From Sphaerosporella brunnea (Eukaryota > Ascomycota > Pezizomycetes > Pezizales > Pyronemataceae), in the NCBI GenBank assembly GCA_008704415.1, contig VXIS01000028.1:124001-188000 (forward strand): a stretch of 64,000 bases of DNA, written 5' to 3'. Below, in pieces: positions 32,400 to 43,828 of the stretch; position 1 is the first letter of the stretch; the number at the start of each line of letters is the position of its first letter. The notes beneath the pieces were generated by a model. That model worked only from the letters and a program-made list of their open reading frames with translations. It was not told the DNA's origin and did not search any database. Made by a program: the position numbers and the translations under genes.

Positions 32400-35391
32400 T
32401 CTGTGTAAAGGGTTGAAACGCAACGCACGACCGCCGCCGGGGAAACACTGTCAGAGTGCATAGGGAGCAACAGGTGGACCTGCCCTTGCGAGAGTGTTGG
32501 ACAACCTGTTGTGTACCATGGTGTCCATAATATAGATAGCTAGTCAGTTCCAAACCAGCAAACATTGATTCTCTAGCAAACAGTCTCGTCAACACGAACT
32601 CCACTACAACTATTAACAGTCTACCTTGCGCATTGTTACGGCACCGTTTGACTGCCGTGAGGTTGCCTTTAGCTGTCCACCTCGGTGGTGATGGCACTCC
32701 GCCAGGGCGACTCTCTGTTCATCATCTACTGCGATTAATCTATGCACAACCAGCGCTGACACATCGTCATCTAATAGGGAACCAAATCTCGGGATTGTCT
32801 TTGTCCGTGCTGCGATTATCCGAGTGAGGATATCAGCAATCATGGACGAAGCCGAGCAGGTTCTCCACAATATAGGGGTCTCCTATGAGCTCCGTGGAAA
32901 CGATCGCCATGGCACCCCCACCCGAACCCAACGGTCACCAAACAATCAGTGCATGGGCAGTTTTATGGCGCGATGGCCCGCGCGATCGCTACATTCTGTC
33001 TGATCTGCTGTCCTTCAAACACGCCATCGCCTTCGGAGTCCCCGCAACACGCATGCATGCATCAGGAATCACCGATGATGAATGCTGAGGACTCAGATCC
33101 AGATGCCACAAACGCTGTCAGCGGAACACACCGCACCGTCTCATGCATTTCGTGCGAACGGCGAAGGTTGATTCATTGAAGAACGGAGCTTGCAGATGGC
33201 GACAGCGCCACCGGCGCAGGGGGAATCCAAATGCACCGGAGTGTAGGGTAACTGTTCGTTGACATCTCGGGCTGTAGGCGCATGGTCACACAGTATTTGA
33301 ATTTCCGCGCACGTCTTGGGACGGGTTTTGAGCCAATTTAAGCAGGGGGGGCGACAACAACTTCTGATACACTCCAATCAACGCTTGTAATGATAATCTT
33401 GTTTTTGGAAAGAGCGTAAGGCACTGTGTAAGGTGGATATGGAGATGTAGACAAAGTGAGGGTGTCGAGATGACAGCGCAAAAGGGGATACTTTAGCCAG
33501 AGTAGAGGTCGAAACAGTTGGAGAGCGTTTGTAGTTGGTGGAACAATCTTGTATGCGTGTTAGTCGAACTGAGCAGATAGAAATGTCATGGGCGAATTGA
33601 AAGAGACGTCCCGGCACACCCCCCAACAGATATAGGTGAATACCATAAGGCCAGCGGCAGCGGTGCATCCCTGAGCTACCGATAAACTCGCTAGGGGATG
33701 GTCGGTTAAATTATATACAGTGAGACGTGCCAGTTACCGCAATAGCACGCCGTTGAGGGTATTAATGTCGGGAATGAATGGCAGTTTTTTTGGAATGGCA
33801 TCAGCGTGACGGCTCGTGCTTTAAAGGCGTCTTTGATTACCCCGTCAGAGAATCCAAGGTGATAGCTACCATTGAAGGATACACTTACTTTCCAGCCACC
33901 ACCATAATACCAGTTTTCGATACCACCCGCACATCAGCAGAAACCTTCATATGCTGAACCGTGTCTCCAGGTCGTGTTCAAAGTCATACCCAGCCGGCTT
34001 TGCCCATTATCTCCGTGCATGTGGAGGCGCAGGCTGGATGTACTGCTTCCAATTGGGACTGCAATCCGTCTTACGTCTCTACCTGGGAGTTAATGGCCGA
34101 CCTGGACTGCTAGCATCCGTTCCAACACAACGCAGGACACCAGCTGGTGTTCTAGATCAGCGATGTGACGCGGGACACACAGTATTTGCCACACGACGGT
34201 GAATATGTATTCAAAGAACATGACATCGAGGCCGATGCGGCGTAGACAATGCTTTGGTCATACTCATCGCCCAGAACCGTTTGTCAGTTCACGCGCTGTG
34301 GCCTTCCGATGAAAACAGCTACTACATAGAGTGGAGTCCTTGAATAGCGGGTGGGCACCCCTACAGCAGTTCCTGCCGTTGGGCTTCATATTCGTTTGTC
34401 GTCAAGTACTCCCTGGCTCCGATAGGTAGCGCCTGTTGCCCGCGGCATGAGATAGGGTTTTTCATACTACGCCGAATGCGCTAATAGGTGTCAGTTTTTG
34501 CGACTCGATCCGCTTGACTGCACGCGGGAAGGAACATTTCCCAAAGCTGGAAAACTCGCAGCTGCGACGCAAACATGGCAATCAGCATAGCCATTTGAGG
34601 GGTATTGGAAGTGACACAAGACGGATCTTGTGGCCGACCGCGATGGATTTCTGTGCAGCTTTGGTGGCGTTCCGTGGTGTCTGCAACATATCACGATGTA
34701 CCCGTCGATGATAGCGGGGAGAAGACATTTGTCAAGACACGCAGGTGACGCCGCGCACCGTGTGATTGCACAAAGGAATGCAACCACTCATTGGAATGAA
34801 GAATCAAAGAGTCACATCGGACAAAAATCTTTTCCATGGCATGGCTTTGGGAGAAACCCTACTGTGCTGTCGCGCAGGAGCAGGATATGAACTGCTTTCA
34901 GACCACAATACGAAATCTGTTTGTCCGCTGCCCCGGAGTATGGGAGTCCCCGTCTTGCGTGTCATATGTACAACGATCTTCGCCGCTGTGACGGAACAGA
35001 ATGTAAACCGTTTGATGACCGGCGGTCGTACATTTGTATTACCTAGTCCAAGCAGACATGCCACCAGAAGGTTGAACCCCTGACCTGATACTTAATCAGG
35101 AGCGGATTTTGGCATTCAGTCTGTACGCAGCAAGACTGGAGGGCGACGATGAGTTACCTCAGCAGGTCGCAAGCGCTACAAAACACTGCATAGGCTGCGA
35201 CGCAGTGCTTCCCAGTTTGCATTGGCTCTATCGTTACATAAAATGTTATATGCTATTCCCTGGCCCTTGATAGAGTGGCAGGTAAGTGAGTACACCCAGC
35301 CAAGATAGCTCATAGTTACAATCACACTAAGGATTTGCATGCATCTTCGGATGCCTTGGCTTCACAAAAAAAAAAAGGATGCGGGTTCGAG
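32400..35391. other. No supported gene
   Basis: Many short frames on both strands, none with motifs. The minus frame 32341-32697 may be the damaged 5' part of the decayed gene to its left. Confidence 0.35.
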
Positions 35392-35410
35392 TCCCATACC
35401 TTTTTTTTTC
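35350..35410 (+). other. Pol III B box with T-run, tRNA-fragment-like
   Basis: GGTTCGAGTCCC is a perfect B box, inside GCGGGTTCGAGTCCCATACC, and is followed at once by about ten T, a Pol III terminator. Just upstream is a 12-A run, and before that a GCATC-TTCG-GATGC hairpin. TAGCTCATAG near 35308 could be a distant A box. It resembles the 3' half of a tRNA or a SINE. Confidence 0.4.
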
Positions 35411-35514
35411 TTTTTCCTTCTCGTGAGTTTTGTGAGTGGGTGATAGAATAGGATCCTGCATATGCTACACAGCTTTCCCTTGCAAAATGACACCAAGAAT
35501 GCTGCCCATTGTGA

Positions 35515-35895
35515 TTGAGGTTGCCACACATGGTTTTACAGCCCGGTGATGCTTTGATAGAGCGCGTACATGACGCTGTCATCAAGCTTGACGCCGCCGG
35601 AGCACTGCTGTATTGTTCAGTTTGGGACTTCCTTTTGACACACGCTTTGATGTTTTCCGTTGGTGCTCCGTATGGATCGTTGACGTCGAAATATCGCAGA
35701 AGCGCGGAGGCACTGAAGAAACCCCGTATCAGTCACGATGTTGACGGCCCCACGATTAAAGAGCCCCGCGAACAGCTGAGTGAATCAGCACAACCTAGGG
35801 TAATTCAGTGTTTCCAACGTAAGCATCGCAGTCTCAAAACGCATTTCATGGAGTATCGCGTGGTGCGTGCTATGCTCCTGGATGAATACATCTAA
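35515..35895 (+). CDS. Possible ORF, 126 codons, unknown
   Basis: Open frame ending at 35895, just left of the MITE at 36007. It includes ALIERVHDAVIKLDAAGALL and YRVVRAMLLDEYI, which look like real helices, but there is no motif, no promoter signal and its length is within chance. Listed as a weak candidate only. Confidence 0.2.
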   Translation: MRLPHMVLQPGDALIERVHDAVIKLDAAGALLYCSVWDFLLTHALMFSVGAPYGSLTSKYRRSAEALKKPRISHDVDGPTIKEPREQLSESAQPRVIQCFQRKHRSLKTHFMEYRVVRAMLLDEYI

Positions 35896-36006
35896 AGCCC
35901 ACTGCGCCGTGCAGCTCGCTTGCAATCCAAAACTTGGGTGTCGGAGGTTCCTTCGGGCGTGGTGGACATGCTGGGTTCTTGTCGTAGACCCAGCCTCGCC
36001 GCAGAG

Positions 36007-36351
36007 CAGTGTTCCTAATAGCCGGCCCAAAAAGCCCGGCTGTGCTGGCGGGCTGCCAAAAGGCAACAGCCCGGCTGTATCAAAATCACGACGGGCTGGC
36101 TGGCGGGCTGTCGGGCTGCCAAGCACTTTCGACTGAGGTGAACTTGTGAACCAAACATCCCTTTGACCTAGTGTCGTCGTAAACTGAAGAAACTGCCGAG
36201 TGTTTCTGTGTAGCTGTTGCTCCATTCCCCATAGCGCATGATCCCTGCACCCGCTGGAAGCCCGCGAGCCAGCCCGACGTGGCCTGCAGCCCAAACAGCC
36301 CGCCCGTTTTTTCGATCAGCCTGACGGGCGGGCTGTCTATTAGGAACACTG
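36007..36351. mobile_element. hAT-type MITE, 345 bp, perfect 15-bp TIR
   Basis: The ends are CAGTGTTCCTAATAG and its exact complement CTATTAGGAACACTG. Inside both ends lie repeated GCCCGGCTG / GGCGGGCTGTCGGGCTG words, the usual subterminal repeats of hAT elements. It has no transposase. The 8-bp flanks (CCGCAGAG and GTTCCTCG) differ, so the target duplication is lost or the copy has recombined. Confidence 0.8.
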
Positions 36352-36407
36352 GTTCCTCGGCACCGGGCTGACATTTAGACGTTCCTATCCTGAGGTCATA
36401 CCGTTGA

Positions 36408-36674
36408 GCAGGACGAGTGGACACGAGTGGAGACGAGTTAAGAGGAGTTGGACGAGTGAAGATGAGTTAAGACGAGTTAAGGGGAGTTGGAGGAGTGACG
36501 ATGAGTCAAGACGAGTTAAGAAGAGTTAAGACGAGCTGGACGAGTGGAGATGAGTTAAGAGCAGTTGGACGAGTGAAGACGAGTTAGGGCGATTTAAGAA
36601 GAGCTGGACGAGTTGAGACGAGTTAAGGAGAGTTAAGAGGAGTTGAACGAATGAAGACGAGTGAAGACGAGTTA
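36408..36674. repeat. Minisatellite of GACGAGTTAAGA-type units
   Basis: About 265 bp of imperfect 10-12-bp units: GACGAGTTAAG, GACGAGTGAAG, GAGGAGTTGGAC. All are purine-rich on the plus strand with strong strand asymmetry. It starts 57 bp from the MITE end at 36351. Some units group into higher-order blocks such as GACGAGTGAAGATGAGTTAA. Confidence 0.85.
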
Positions 36675-36679
36675 CCTGC

Positions 36680-38070
36680 TCAACAGAGTCTACACTCCCG
36701 ATGCACTGCATCAAGCAAATGACTGGAGTAACACGCACTTCCCCTTTCATGGTCAGTGCATGCAGCGTCCATAATGCAAGCGTTCCGTCTCCTGGCCCGA
36801 CCCCCGCCACACTGTTCAATCTTGCAAGTCGAACCAGAACTATTCGGCACTTGTATGAAAGGGAGGGCTTGCGATTGCCACCAGAAGGCGCACTACACCC
36901 CGCTTTGCTGTGTTTGTCACGGTCAACGGCGTGCAGCCCGTACATTTGTCCCAAAAACGACACTCAAAATCCCCAAAACCTCACTGGGAGGCCGTAAATG
37001 CCAAACCTGAGAGTTATGATTTTCCCGGTCCGCTATCGCCGGCTTGACCTGATATAGGGAGGGAGCGTTTGGACCACCAAATGACTGGTGGTTTTAACAC
37101 TATAATCCGGGCTGGAGAGTAGCAAGTGGCCGTCGTTAGCGCACGTGGTACTAGGGGTCTTTTCCGACAACCATGGTGGCGTCCACTTCAATCTGACTGT
37201 GTATGTTGAACGTAACGTTGATGAACGGCGCTCCCGGCCGCCGTGGTTGCATGCCGATATTGTTGTTATGTCGCCAATCAGAGTTGAGGCTAAGACTCTG
37301 GACATTCTGTGATTTTTCCACGTATGTCACAACGTACCATTAATGCCGTTGTAGTCCATTGTGACCTGTTGATATCGATTTTGCTCTCGGTTTGGTACGC
37401 CAGAAACAGTGAGATAACGGGGACGGCGACGTCAAACACCCGACAAAATCCAACCCCTACAGTACCTGTCGGTGTGATATGACTTTTGTATATGAGATTG
37501 AACCATATCGAGCGGGCGCTAGATACGATAACATGCGGCTTTGGTGCGACCTCATATCTCACAGAAATCATGCGACAGCAACAGATATTTTAGGCCACAA
37601 CGGCAAAGCCAACGCAAAGAAGATCCGGCGTCATAATTGGTGGTCCTACGCTTTAGGTCATCAAGCCATCAGTTGCACGGTCTGTATCCCTGATTCGTCT
37701 CGCATTCACATCCAGACATTGCGGATCACCGGAGCTAGTGTTTTCTCAGAAGGTACGCAACGCAGCGGTGCAAGCACGCCATGTTGCCCAAGGTTTGATT
37801 CACTACAGACTCACGGAGCCCAGCTTCCGTGCGAACCCTGGTTTCGGACTGTGACTGCTGGGAGTCGGAAGGGGGGTCACTGCACGTGCAGCGTCGCCAG
37901 GTTCTTCGCGCACAAACAGCCGTCACTGGCAGCCGTGATCAGTGGCCAAAAAGCAAGCGCAATGTAACGAACAGCTTATCCTCGAATGCACCCGTGATTT
38001 TGCAGTGGATCGGCGGTCGCAAAATTCACACACCACTTCGTCCAGTCGCGGTTACATATGGCGTTCATAA
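36680..38070. other. No supported gene
   Basis: Short frames only; the longest (37479-37967, 162 codons plus) has no motif. Confidence 0.35.
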
Positions 38071-38074
38071 CTCT

Positions 38075-38268
38075 TACCTGTTGTCAGCAACGCTAGCCTT
38101 AATAATCCCTCCGCTCTCTACTATCACATGACACCCGTGAAAGCAACACTGACCTTAACTTTTCCTGTTGTAAGTAACCCTAGCCTTAACGATGCTTGGA
38201 CATATTTATTGCTCACATCTCCGCTGCGTTCTCCTTCGAGTTGGCATATTGCAGAGGGGCATTCAACC
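38075..38268 (-). repeat. Tandem pair of CTAGCCTTAA units beside MITE copy A
   Basis: CCTGTTGTCAGCAACGCTAG at 38079 and CCTGTTGTAAGTAACCCTAG about 84 bp later begin two related units. The block from 38110 to 38268, complemented, matches 840-1015. It directly abuts the left end of the MITE at 38269. Confidence 0.5.
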
Positions 38269-39026
38269 CAGCGTTCCTCCCGCGCCTCGGCGGTCTGCAC
38301 GTCAGCCTGGACAGTCTGCGATAGTCCAGTGAAGTCCGCGCTCGACAGACCACTGAAGCGATCCACTTCGCGGTTGATCCATGACTGGAAAACCTGGTGC
38401 GTGAGTTCGGAGGACAAAACCAGCCTCCAGCCACTACTGATGTGGTGTCTATATGCAATGGGCCTGAACGCGCATCATGGTGGAGCCAACATGCGCCGAC
38501 GAACAAAAAATCTCTATATTTCCCACCTTGAGCAAATGTTGTTCATTCTATTCAACCTGGGTGCCACTCCTAACATCGTGAGCCTTCCGCTGTTTCCCTC
38601 AAAACAACCACCGTCGAACATCCTCAACTGCTAAACAAGCACCTCCGAACGTCATCAACGTCTCATTCCCGACTGGGCCCTGCGACCCTGAAGAAAAAAC
38701 TCTAATTGTCAGCAACTTGATGGGGGAACGGTTGCTTAGTCTCAGCGTGAGGCATAGAGGGGTTTTGGAGCGCGCGGAGTATACCTTAACTTTATGGCCA
38801 GGGTTTGGTATATGTGTTTCGAGAGCGCGGTCAGTTGGTATACAACATCCTTATATAATACATTACTCCGCAGGGAGTATCCAGGGGACTGGACAGCCTG
38901 AAGGCGGTCCAGTCTATACCCTGCTGGTCCCGGGAAATCTGTCGGACTGGACTGCATGATATGGATCATGTGGTCCAGGTATGGTCCACGCACAAGACTG
39001 GTTCGACTGGACTTTGAGGAACACTG
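38269..39026 (+). mobile_element. Non-autonomous hAT-like element, GTCCAG family, copy A
   Basis: Most complete copy, about 758 bp. The left end is CAGCGTTCCTCCCGCGCC. The right end complements to CAGTGTTCCTCAAAGTCCAG. GTCCAG/CTGGAC words are dense near both ends. The interior shares CTTCCGCTGTT, AACGTCATCAACG, AACTCTAATTGTCA and GGCCAGGGTTTGGTATAT with copy C, and the reverse of most of these with copy B. No coding capacity. Flanking octamers do not match. Confidence 0.75.
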
Positions 39027-39247
39027 CCTGCCCGCTCATCCGCGTCGCTATTTTACAGTATCAACCCTCTCGGACGGGTAACAGCAAGGGTCGATAGCTT
39101 GGACGGCCTGATTGAGGTACGACCTGGCGCACAAGCGTATCATCCGGCTGTAGAATGACGAGCATGGAGTTTTTCACCAAACATTATTCAAGCCCAGGGC
39201 CAGCCTGCCGCCGGGTGCATCATCCAAATGTTTCAACAGCCCCTTTC

Positions 39248-39690
39248 GTTTTTTTTTGTTTTAATCGTGATGTATTCGGCCGATTGCCGCCATGACATAC
39301 AGGAGAAAGAAGAAAATATGCTACTCCCCGAGATACAGAAGTCCCGCTACCAGGGCGTGCGGCCTCCTAAGGAAAGGACAAAGGAGACGAAAAAGAAAAC
39401 CACCCCGAGTATAAAGAAGTCGCACCAAGGGAATCATACACAGGCCCTAGCTGGGCCAGCATCCTACTTTGCTCGCACGGTGGAGGTCCAGCACCGCCTC
39501 CGTACACCGGTCATCCGCCAGCGGGTCCACCGCCGAAGTGATGGGCCACCGCTGCGTCTTACCTGCCTCTATAGTGACCTCCCTGACCGCCATCAAAATC
39601 ACTTGTTGCTCCGCCTTCCAACGCGTCCAGAACGTTAGGAGGTGGCCGAGCGTTTGCTTGGCGCCTCGTCCGCATCACCAGCAGAGGTCA
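39248..39690 (-). mobile_element. LINE 3' end, copy 5
   Basis: On the plus strand it starts with about nine T and TTAATCGTGATGTATTCGGC, the family 3' terminus. Read on the minus strand it carries the Cys/His remnant and the C-terminal ending DDRCTEAVLDLHRASKVGCW followed by a stop. The 3' UTR is A/G-rich. It is trunc­ated at the zinc-motif region. Confidence 0.75.
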
Positions 39691-39819
39691 TATAAGCTCA
39701 CCAACATGTTATAATCCTAATCACGCTGTAGTTACCTTTATACGTTAGAGGCTTCATAGTCCGCGCTTTGCAGGTGGAGTTCTGTGCTGCTATATTGGTG
39801 GCCGGGAACTCAGGATCGC

Positions 39820-40612
39820 ATGGCCACGGGCTCGGCAGCGGGTTGGACCCCGCCGCTGAACCCGCACCCGATGGCGCCGACAGTAGCGTTTACGAACTGG
39901 GTGAACAACAGGCCGTCGTGGATCGCCGTCACAAATTCTACGTTGAAGCTGCCAGACACTGACCAGGTGATCACGACGTCCGCCCAACGAACGTGCACTG
40001 CCAGCTGGAGCAGTGGCTACGCCATCCTTCCGGCCCGGTGATAACTACCGGCGATGCGGCGGCACTGACCAGGCTGCGCAACTTCAAGGACGGCATCATC
40101 CCGACGAAACTGGAAGAGCTGCACTCGCGCAACCTTGCGTACCGGTGTACGATCTCGACATCCCCGATTTCCACGCCACTCATGCCGTTGTCATCAACTC
40201 GCTGTACAAAGAGGCCGTTCCAGCACCGCCCACGAGCATGGCGGATCACCTTGATGGCGCAGTCTCCTGTGAGTGGGCCGGCAGGGTCGATCCCTTGAAG
40301 GCCAGACGAATCGTCGAGGATTGGATTCTTTCGCTGCGGCCCACGGCCTCCCATGAATTGACTACGGAAATGGATGCTGCCGATGCCGAATCGCTGGCAC
40401 AGCTGCCTGATATTGCCGTCGGCGAGGAGGCGTCGGCGGACTGCAACGGTGCCTGCAGCGGCTGTGCGCGCGCGGTGGAGACGGAGGACCTGTCGGGCGC
40501 CGTATGCCGGCTGGTGCACACAAGCACTGACGAGGCATTGCCGGCCACTACGGACGATGTTGTCAATTGTCAGGCCGGTATTGTGGCGGACGAGCACTCT
40601 GGATTGTTGTGA
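39820..40612 (+). pseudogene. Frame-broken gene, unknown, ends at 40612
   Basis: Two consecutive frames read like one protein. Up to about 40140 the frame of 39768/39993 gives VDRRHKFYVEAARH, a stop at about 39960, then CQLEQWLRHPSGPVITTGDA and LRNFKDGIIPTKLEELHSRN. From there the 40013 frame gives VYDLDIPDFHATHAVVINSL and VDPLKARRIVEDWILSLRPT, an acidic stretch, a Cys cluster (CNGACSGC) and a stop at 40612. The TGA could be spliced out (CTGACCAG resembles an acceptor), but the shift near 40140 has no intron explanation. The family is not recognised. Confidence 0.45.
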
Positions 40613-41440
40613 CACGGAGAATTCAAGGTACTTCAATTCAGAATCTGCCCACTTCCTGGTTGAGCCTGATTTCTGTGTTCTAAGAAAACGGCGAAAACTA
40701 TGGCAGAGACTGAGGAGTCCCGGGGCTTCCGCCGCTGTCGCAGTGTGTTAAAGTGCCATGTTTCGTCGAGCAGACCTGTGATCCTCGATTTGTGAGCATC
40801 AACTGAAATCGCTCTAGCTTTGTGGTCCGGCATGTGGTACAGTTGAATCGTCTGTGGTAAACGCTTCGCCGATCGACGTCCCTGTCGCAAATAAAGCCAG
40901 ATAGTGATGCTATTTTGGAGAATCAGTCTCCCGCCGAAGAGGCGATCGCATAGAGCACCGCTGCGCTCGAATTAGACAATAATCTGTCTGCTACCGGCAC
41001 TGAGCCACCGCTGCACTGCGCAGCATTGGTGCTTTATGTCACCCGGCCCAATCCGCACCAGCCGCAAGGCAGCCTCACAGACGAAAGCCGTGTTGGCTTG
41101 TTGCCTTCCCGGGCGTAGCGGCAGGTTTCATGCCCCCTAGCTATCTCCGAGATCCCCAGAGTAAAGTCATCAGGGTTCTTAAAAATCTGCAGGACCTCCG
41201 GGCTGTCAGTAGCCGACATGAACAGCAAGCCGCACGGGCGCTGCGCCGAAATTCAGACCGGCTGGGCCGGCTGTTTAATAATCCAGCCTCGCCGTGCGGC
41301 CGGTCCGACTGGCCGTTCTTCTTGCCCGAGCGATTCCCATTGACACCACGTTCAGTTCAGTCGGCTCACTATCTCTTGCTGCGTGGATGCAACCCGGCAG
41401 CAGACCATAATCAGAGAATGACTGAAAGAACGCTGCGTAT
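40613..41440. other. No supported gene
   Basis: Short overlapping frames only. No repeat or motif recognised. Confidence 0.35.
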
Positions 41441-41960
41441 GTGATTTCAACTTTGGGCCGTATGCTGAGATGCTCATGCGAACCGGTCAACATGATAGCT
41501 GAGACCACCCGGCTTGGTTGGACATCACTTGCACAAGATTTACTTACCGCGTTGCCATCTATGGTGCAGGAGTGCCGCCCTGTAGAGGTTCGGCGTCGAG
41601 TCTGGGCCCGGAACCGTAAATCAGGAGCCTATCTCGTTTATGTGCAGGACAGTTCTGACATCAACGCATTTAACCCCCAAACCCGCTCCCGAGCTTTATG
41701 CAACCACAACTGGACCCTTTTCTACACTTCCGCAACGCACAGGGCATATATCCCCGACATTTCCACCGCCACCATGTGGACTACATCCCCGAGCGGCACC
41801 GAGAACACCATGCTCTGGAGTGCAGTCTACTTCAAAATGCTGTGAGTTCGGCTGGGGCAGCGCCCCTGCCCGCCTACCGCGCCGGCGAGTTCCTGGACCT
41901 AGGGAGACAGACTGCAAGCGCAGGGGATGGGCGATACGTTTCCGATTGTGATTCGCAACC
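41441..41960 (+). CDS. Possible gene fragment with a GTGAGT donor
   Basis: A plus frame of about 135 codons ends at a GTGAGT donor (41841). An acceptor CCTAG at 41901 would give a 61-nt intron and a short last exon ending near 41950. The reading includes RNRKSGAYLVYVQDSSDINA and AYIPDISTATMW. Another frame over the same DNA (41698-41982) is equally protein-like, so I cannot choose with confidence. It may be the 5' part of the gene whose 3' exons lie beyond the LINE at 42048. Confidence 0.25.
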
Positions 41961-42047
41961 TGGCATGAATGAAGAAGCTTGAGGAGATTCGGACAAAGAC
42001 TCCTAATGTTTGGATGGTCAATGCAGATGCATGCTCGGGTACGTCGG

Positions 42048-42402
42048 CTTTGTTTGTTTGTTTTAATCATGTTGCATTCGGCCGCTTGCGGCCATCGCAT
42101 GTAAATACAGATTCATCGCCACCCCTAGGCACGTGTCCTACTCCGGGGCCCGCTCCTGCGACGGACAATAGTCAAGGAACTCGTAACCAGTGTATATCAC
42201 ACCAAGGAAACTCGTAGCGTGAAAAGAAAAACAAAGTCAACAAAGAAAAAGGGGGTCAGGTCTCAATCGGCCCTATTCAGCCACATTCCCACGCTTGTGC
42301 TGTCCAAGAAACCAACACCGCCTGTGTGCAGCGATCCTCCGCCAGAAGATCCCTCACCGATGTATTTGTCTTCCTTCTCTGCTTCCCTTCCTCCTGGGTG
42401 GC
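42048..42402 (-). mobile_element. LINE 3' end, copy 6, inserted in coding DNA
   Basis: Starts on the plus strand with a TTTG-repeat tail and TTAATCATGTTGCATTCGGC, then the 3' UTR. The minus-strand coding part reads KQRRKTNTSVRDLLAEDRC, matching copy 4 (KRRRKTNTTIRDLLADERC), before a frame break and TSVGMWLN. Truncation lies at about 42402, where plus-strand coding sequence begins. Confidence 0.8.
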
Positions 42403-42842
42403 CTATGCCACCGTCGAGTTCAAACACAACCTCCTGGCAATCAAATTTGCCGTTGCCCGGCCACACAATCTCACCGTGGAAAGCCTTCACAGGATTGTCG
42501 TCGAATACATGCACCAGCTGGGGCCGGACGGTGAGTTCGCAGCCCTCGAAATTTTGCCCTCGGACCATTGAGGGCGCGCCTAGTTGTGACCTTGTAGAAG
42601 GACTACTCAATCAAGCTTGCCAGGCGTGCCCGAAAACGCCTACGCTTGTTGCGTGGATCGGAGTCCCGTTCGCTGACGTCAACAACGCAAAACCCAAAGC
42701 CGGCACAGCCTCCACATTTATGGCGGTGCAGACGCAGTGGATCAAATTCCCCAATAAACGTCAACCGACGCAAGACATACTGATGGCTTCCGCGAGCACC
42801 ATCCGGCAGGTTAAATCGTTGGTCGAGAGGCGCTTTTTGTAG
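42403..42842 (+). CDS. 3' part of a spliced gene cut by a LINE
   Basis: Right of the LINE the plus strand reads ATVEFKHNLLAIKFAVARPH and LHRIVVEYMHQLGPD. A GTGAGT donor at 42531 and a GTGACCTTGTAG branch/acceptor ending at 42597 give a 67-nt intron. The second exon then continues in frame through NQACQACPKTPTLVAWIGVP, TFMAVQTQWIKFPNKRQPTQ and SLVERRFL to a stop at 42842. The first segment resembles the start of the C-terminal module of the 6305-7618 gene (VDF..LQFVIPR..LYRLVTY), which may mean a shared PB1-like fold, but that is tentative. The 5' part is lost or displaced by the LINE. Confidence 0.5.
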
Positions 42843-43156
42843 GTTATGTGCGTCCAAAATGAGGAGTTGCAGCCCAAGATACTTGCGCGACATGAGGTGG
42901 TTGTCCGCAGCAACAACGGCCACTGCACTGAGATACCAATCCGGACTAGACTACGCTGGGAAGCCTCCAGAGGCAGGTGCGATCAGTGATTCGCTATCGT
43001 GACTATTGGCGTGTCGGCAAAGTGATTCTGGATACGTGGGCAGCAATGTTTGGATTCGGAATGAAAGGATGCCGCTTAAGGGTGCGTAATTTGAACCTGT
43101 TTTTCCTAACCCCGCTCGGGGATCGAAACATGTTTCCTCGGAGTGCTGCGCAGACT
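42843..43156. other. No gene seen
   Basis: Flank between the spliced 3' exon and the hAT element; short frames only. Confidence 0.35.
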
Positions 43157-43164
43157 TTCGAGTC

Positions 43165-43828
43165 TAGTGATGGACATGAGCCAGCTCGAGCTGAGCCGTC
43201 GGGTCGGCTCGTGCAGGCTCGGCTCATCACGGTTTCGGCTCGCTGAGGTGAGTCGAGCCTGGAAAGCTCGAGCTTCGCCTCCAGCCACCATACAATGTGC
43301 CATACGCGAGCCGTTGTAAAAGGAGGAGGTCGAAAGACGTGAGATTCTGCGCGCTTCTATATACAAATCAAACCTCCCGGGCGTCCTAGTCCTCCACTCA
43401 TCATACGATGTCTGACAGCTTCGACCCGGAATCAAGGCCTTCAACCTCGGCCTCCCCATCCAGGTCGCCATCCAGGTTTCCCTCCACCGCTGCGTCCTGG
43501 TGAGCCTCGCTGCCACTGTAGATGTCCTAGACACTCTCACCCTTGGTCTTGAGCCAGCTTTTGAGAAGCAAAACGAATTTGGTCTTCTACTCCGCCAGCA
43601 GCATAACGGCGAGGGAGGTGTGGGCCATGATGCTTGAGAGTAGGTGACGAAGGTGGGTAGGTTGGCGTGCAAGAGGACGGGGTTTTTGGCTCGGCGGACC
43701 ATAGATTTGGTCGCTCAACCCACAGGAACTTTGTATGTTCCAACATCTCGCAGCTGAAGCCAAAAGCTCGAGCCAGCTTGGCTCACCCGCGATTCGGTTC
43801 ATACTGGCTCGGCTGATGTCCATCACTA
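43165..43828 (-). mobile_element. hAT element, 664 bp, with perfect 8-bp TSD
   Basis: TIRs are TAGTGATGGACATGAGCC and, complemented, TAGTGATGGACATCAGCC (one mismatch). Subterminal CTCGAGC/GGCTCG words are dense. The target duplication TTCGAGTC is identical at 43157-43164 and 43829-43836. On the minus strand, between about 43600 and 43420, a frame reads LLLKSWLKTKGE, a broken site, then DGDLDGEAEVEGLDSGSKLS and a stop: the end of a hAT transposase dimerisation region with an acidic tail. All catalytic regions are missing, so it is a deletion derivative. Confidence 0.9.

Noticed and set aside
36408..36674. CRISPR-like array
   Set aside because: Units are contiguous 10-12-bp variants without spacers, in a eukaryotic context; it is a minisatellite.
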